Source: Chitinophaga polysaccharea
Lineage (GTDB): Bacteria; Bacteroidota; Bacteroidia; Chitinophagales; Chitinophagaceae
Assembly (NCBI RefSeq): GCF_007829335.1
Contig: NZ_VIWO01000008.1
Location: 1-64,000, forward strand
Direction of reading: 5' to 3'
Length of the DNA stretch: 64,000 nucleotides
The notes under the pieces are model-generated. The model was not told the origin of the DNA. It was given only the letters and a program-made list of their open reading frames with translations, and made no database searches. Position numbers and translations under genes: made by a program. Shown here in pieces: positions 63,401 through 64,000 of this stretch. How positions within the stretch are numbered: the first letter of the stretch is position 1; each line of letters begins with the position of its first letter.

Positions 63401-63571
63401 ACCTACCGGCTTGAGAGGGGTGCCGCCCAAAATGCTAACCCCCACCATCCTCTCATTTGTAGTGGCTTCCCTGACTACTCCCTTGATGGCCACCTTATTC
63501 TGCGCGGCAAGCGTCTGCCAGAACATCAAAAGGCAACAAGCCACTATTAACCGGGTATAGATAAATTTCAT
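60458..63571 (-). CDS. SusC/RagA family TonB-dependent outer-membrane transporter
   Basis: 1037-aa TonB-linked porin for oligomer uptake. Order of parts: signal peptide (1-23), a carboxypeptidase-regulatory-like domain (27-110, VAIKGVVREATTNERMVGVS), the plug (about 118-265) with SNVEQLLQGKVAGLNV and the SusC signature SLYGSRGAYGVIIINT, then the 22-strand barrel ending VPHTYNLGLNVDF with a terminal Phe. ALSYYKSVHATHNFFLSF and similar segments are barrel strands. It heads the visible SusD-fasciclin-TIG-phosphatase-like series, and another gene of the same strand lies 50 bp upstream. No anti-sigma or sigma gene is visible in this window. Confidence 0.96.
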   Translation of the reverse strand: MKFIYTRLIVACCLLMFWQTLAAQNKVAIKGVVREATTNERMVGVSILGGTPLKPVGVTGSSGEFSVLVDPGMPLVFRFLGYSDFKIKPGSRREIAVQMSVNENKLNEAVIVGYQKKTRESVTGAAVIVSGKDLQDIPVSNVEQLLQGKVAGLNVQNNTGAPGARGSVMLRGLSTINVTGKGDDAFLTPTSPLYIVDGVPIQANTNFDYGFQTAGPGVSPLSLIPPEDIESIEVLKDAQATSLYGSRGAYGVIIINTHRGNSPIPVVRYTGNFFLNTVPKLRPTMGGKSERDFRLAEIFNYGTLGDIYNIAYTPLLADSLNPYYNNSTDWQGVFYRNTFNQTHNVGISGGDPTFNYKVNLGYYNESGVIRNTGFSRYSLNTNMEYKPTKKLRVFAALSSSLGLRNKGSGSGLLQKGVATDGKSSSLLPPPSYFLSTNSALSSLNTKNDNKSGNYHINLDVNYELYKGLSLSSSLGYDYGTNTEDNFTPAAANNDFSEAYGYNDRSFTLFNRNALSYYKSVHATHNFFLSFSNEIYSSASQQAVIRQKKTPNDQFQGPLGADGLTSRGGLLGYNKNHVASFAGIFSYDFKKKYIFDFSYRMDGSSSSGVSNRYSANPAMGLRWNFNKEKFAKDLSWLTFGSLRFSWGRNIVPNGDIFSSSGQYDLRQTYNNTPRIGINFGTLPNPSLKPTTTSQYDIGVEVGFFDSRIELIFDTYYKQVDYLTRGKPLPDIAGFDQVITNEVGMVNYGYELSLTFRPLPKNSAFQWTFSINGALNKDVLTRLPGNERQFLTADNIYLRVGRNTFSNYLYQNQGVYATNDDVPLDPATGIYLHTADGVPFHAGDAKFRDLDGNYVISDNDRVIMGNSMPLITGGFSSYFKYKNVSLNINGSFTLIRDIINSALVERMQFLQDPFNGKAITVLPPDITYWQKNGDNAGFANVYDWKRAPLTQPYRSNQSLFQETGSYYKLNTASLSYTFDRGLTKHIGLSSVRVYGSVNNLFSWSKYRGPNPENVTDLGRDRSDGYPVPHTYNLGLNVDF

Positions 63572-63621
63572 CTGAGGAAATCATTTAAGTTTTAGAAAAT
63601 ATGATTTGATGCGGCCCGATG

Positions 63622-64000
63622 CTACTCATCCCTAAACCTGGGGGTATCGTTGTAAAAGTGAAAGGCTATTTCCCAATCCCCTTTTTCATAAATGTTAAAA
63701 TTGAGCAACAAAGAAGACACAGACCTGATGCCGGCTATACCAAGCCGATCGTAGGTGAATGCTACTGCGGCCTGGGAACCGTCGTTATTCGTAAAACTTG
63801 TTTTCAATTTAACCAGCGGAATAGGATACGCCACATCGTACGTTACTCCCGTTGCCGTTTTCCTGGGATTAAAACCATGAACAAGGGAGTCCCACACCGT
63901 GCGGTTAAACTTCGCGGGATCTATCGCCAGAGAATCTTTGTCGAAAAACCGGAAAGTCAGGCTGCTACCCGCACCTTTCTTCGTAAAATAAACCCGCACC
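63622..64000 (-). CDS. C-terminal part of a Sus-operon protein (partial, runs off the window)
   Basis: The last 126 codons of a gene that begins beyond the right edge; the apparent first residue at 63999 is an internal GTG. The visible chain (RVYFTKKGAGSSLTF, DPAKFNRTVWDSLVHGF, VAYPIPLVKLKTSF, GDWEIAFHFYNDTPRF) looks beta-rich and extracytoplasmic. It stops 50 bp upstream of susC and reads in the same direction, so it is probably in the operon. It may be a DUF5007-like protein, a family I recall from similar loci, but the fragment is too short to be sure. Confidence 0.6.
   Translation of the reverse strand, partial: VRVYFTKKGAGSSLTFRFFDKDSLAIDPAKFNRTVWDSLVHGFNPRKTATGVTYDVAYPIPLVKLKTSFTNNDGSQAAVAFTYDRLGIAGIRSVSSLLLNFNIYEKGDWEIAFHFYNDTPRFRDE

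Overview
The window looks like chromosomal DNA of a Bacteroidota bacterium, most likely a Chitinophaga-like member of the Chitinophagaceae. This rests on type IX secretion (T9SS) C-terminal sorting domains, a family S46 peptidase, a SusC/SusD pair, DUF3810, DUF3667 and DUF4272 proteins, numerous lipoproteins, few Shine-Dalgarno sequences, and promoters of the Bacteroidota type TTTG-N18/19-TAnnTTTG (clear before lpdA, the DUF177 gene, tex and tRNA-Gly). Species is not determinable from the window alone.

Layout. 1-10.8 kb: secreted peptidases (a DPP11-like S46 enzyme, an M57-like HEIGH protease, an S8 protease and a DUF6055 metalloprotein, the last two with T9SS signals) and a LytS-type kinase whose response regulator survives only as a relic. 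10.8-19.6 kb: housekeeping genes (lpdA, lolA, ftsK, alpha/beta hydrolase, DUF423, aroK, phosphopantetheinyl transferase, dcd). 19.6-21.4 kb: a two-gene RNA end-healing and sealing cassette, an HD-phosphoesterase/polynucleotide kinase plus an RNA ligase. 21.6-36.4 kb: mixed metabolic and envelope genes and a hybrid histidine kinase. 36.6-38.5 kb: DUF177-rpmF-plsX operon. 38.5-49.2 kb: NtrY-like kinase, mazG, tex, enoyl-CoA hydratase and others. 49.3-49.5 kb: tRNA-Gly(GCC) and tRNA-Leu(TAA). From 49.5 kb onward the content is accessory: a Fic protein, a serine-recombinase relic, a GH92 alpha-mannosidase with an AraC regulator and a truncated GH92 copy, then a minus-strand glycan-uptake operon (partial gene, susC, susD, fasciclin lipoprotein, TIG/delta-60 lipoprotein, lipoprotein with a degenerate alkaline-phosphatase-like domain plus LamG-like domain) that runs off the right edge.

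Most notable: (i) the HD-Pnk/RNA ligase cassette, whose second-gene ribosome binding site lies inside the last codons of the first gene; (ii) two long perfect palindromes (30-bp and 39-bp arms) that share a core, differ by paired changes in both arms and sit 8-13 nt after stop codons, with a related terminator palindrome after dcd; (iii) the apparent loss of metal ligands in the phosphatase-like protein of the Sus-type operon; (iv) gene relics that mark decay or past mobility (receiver domain, serine recombinase, GH92 N-domain).
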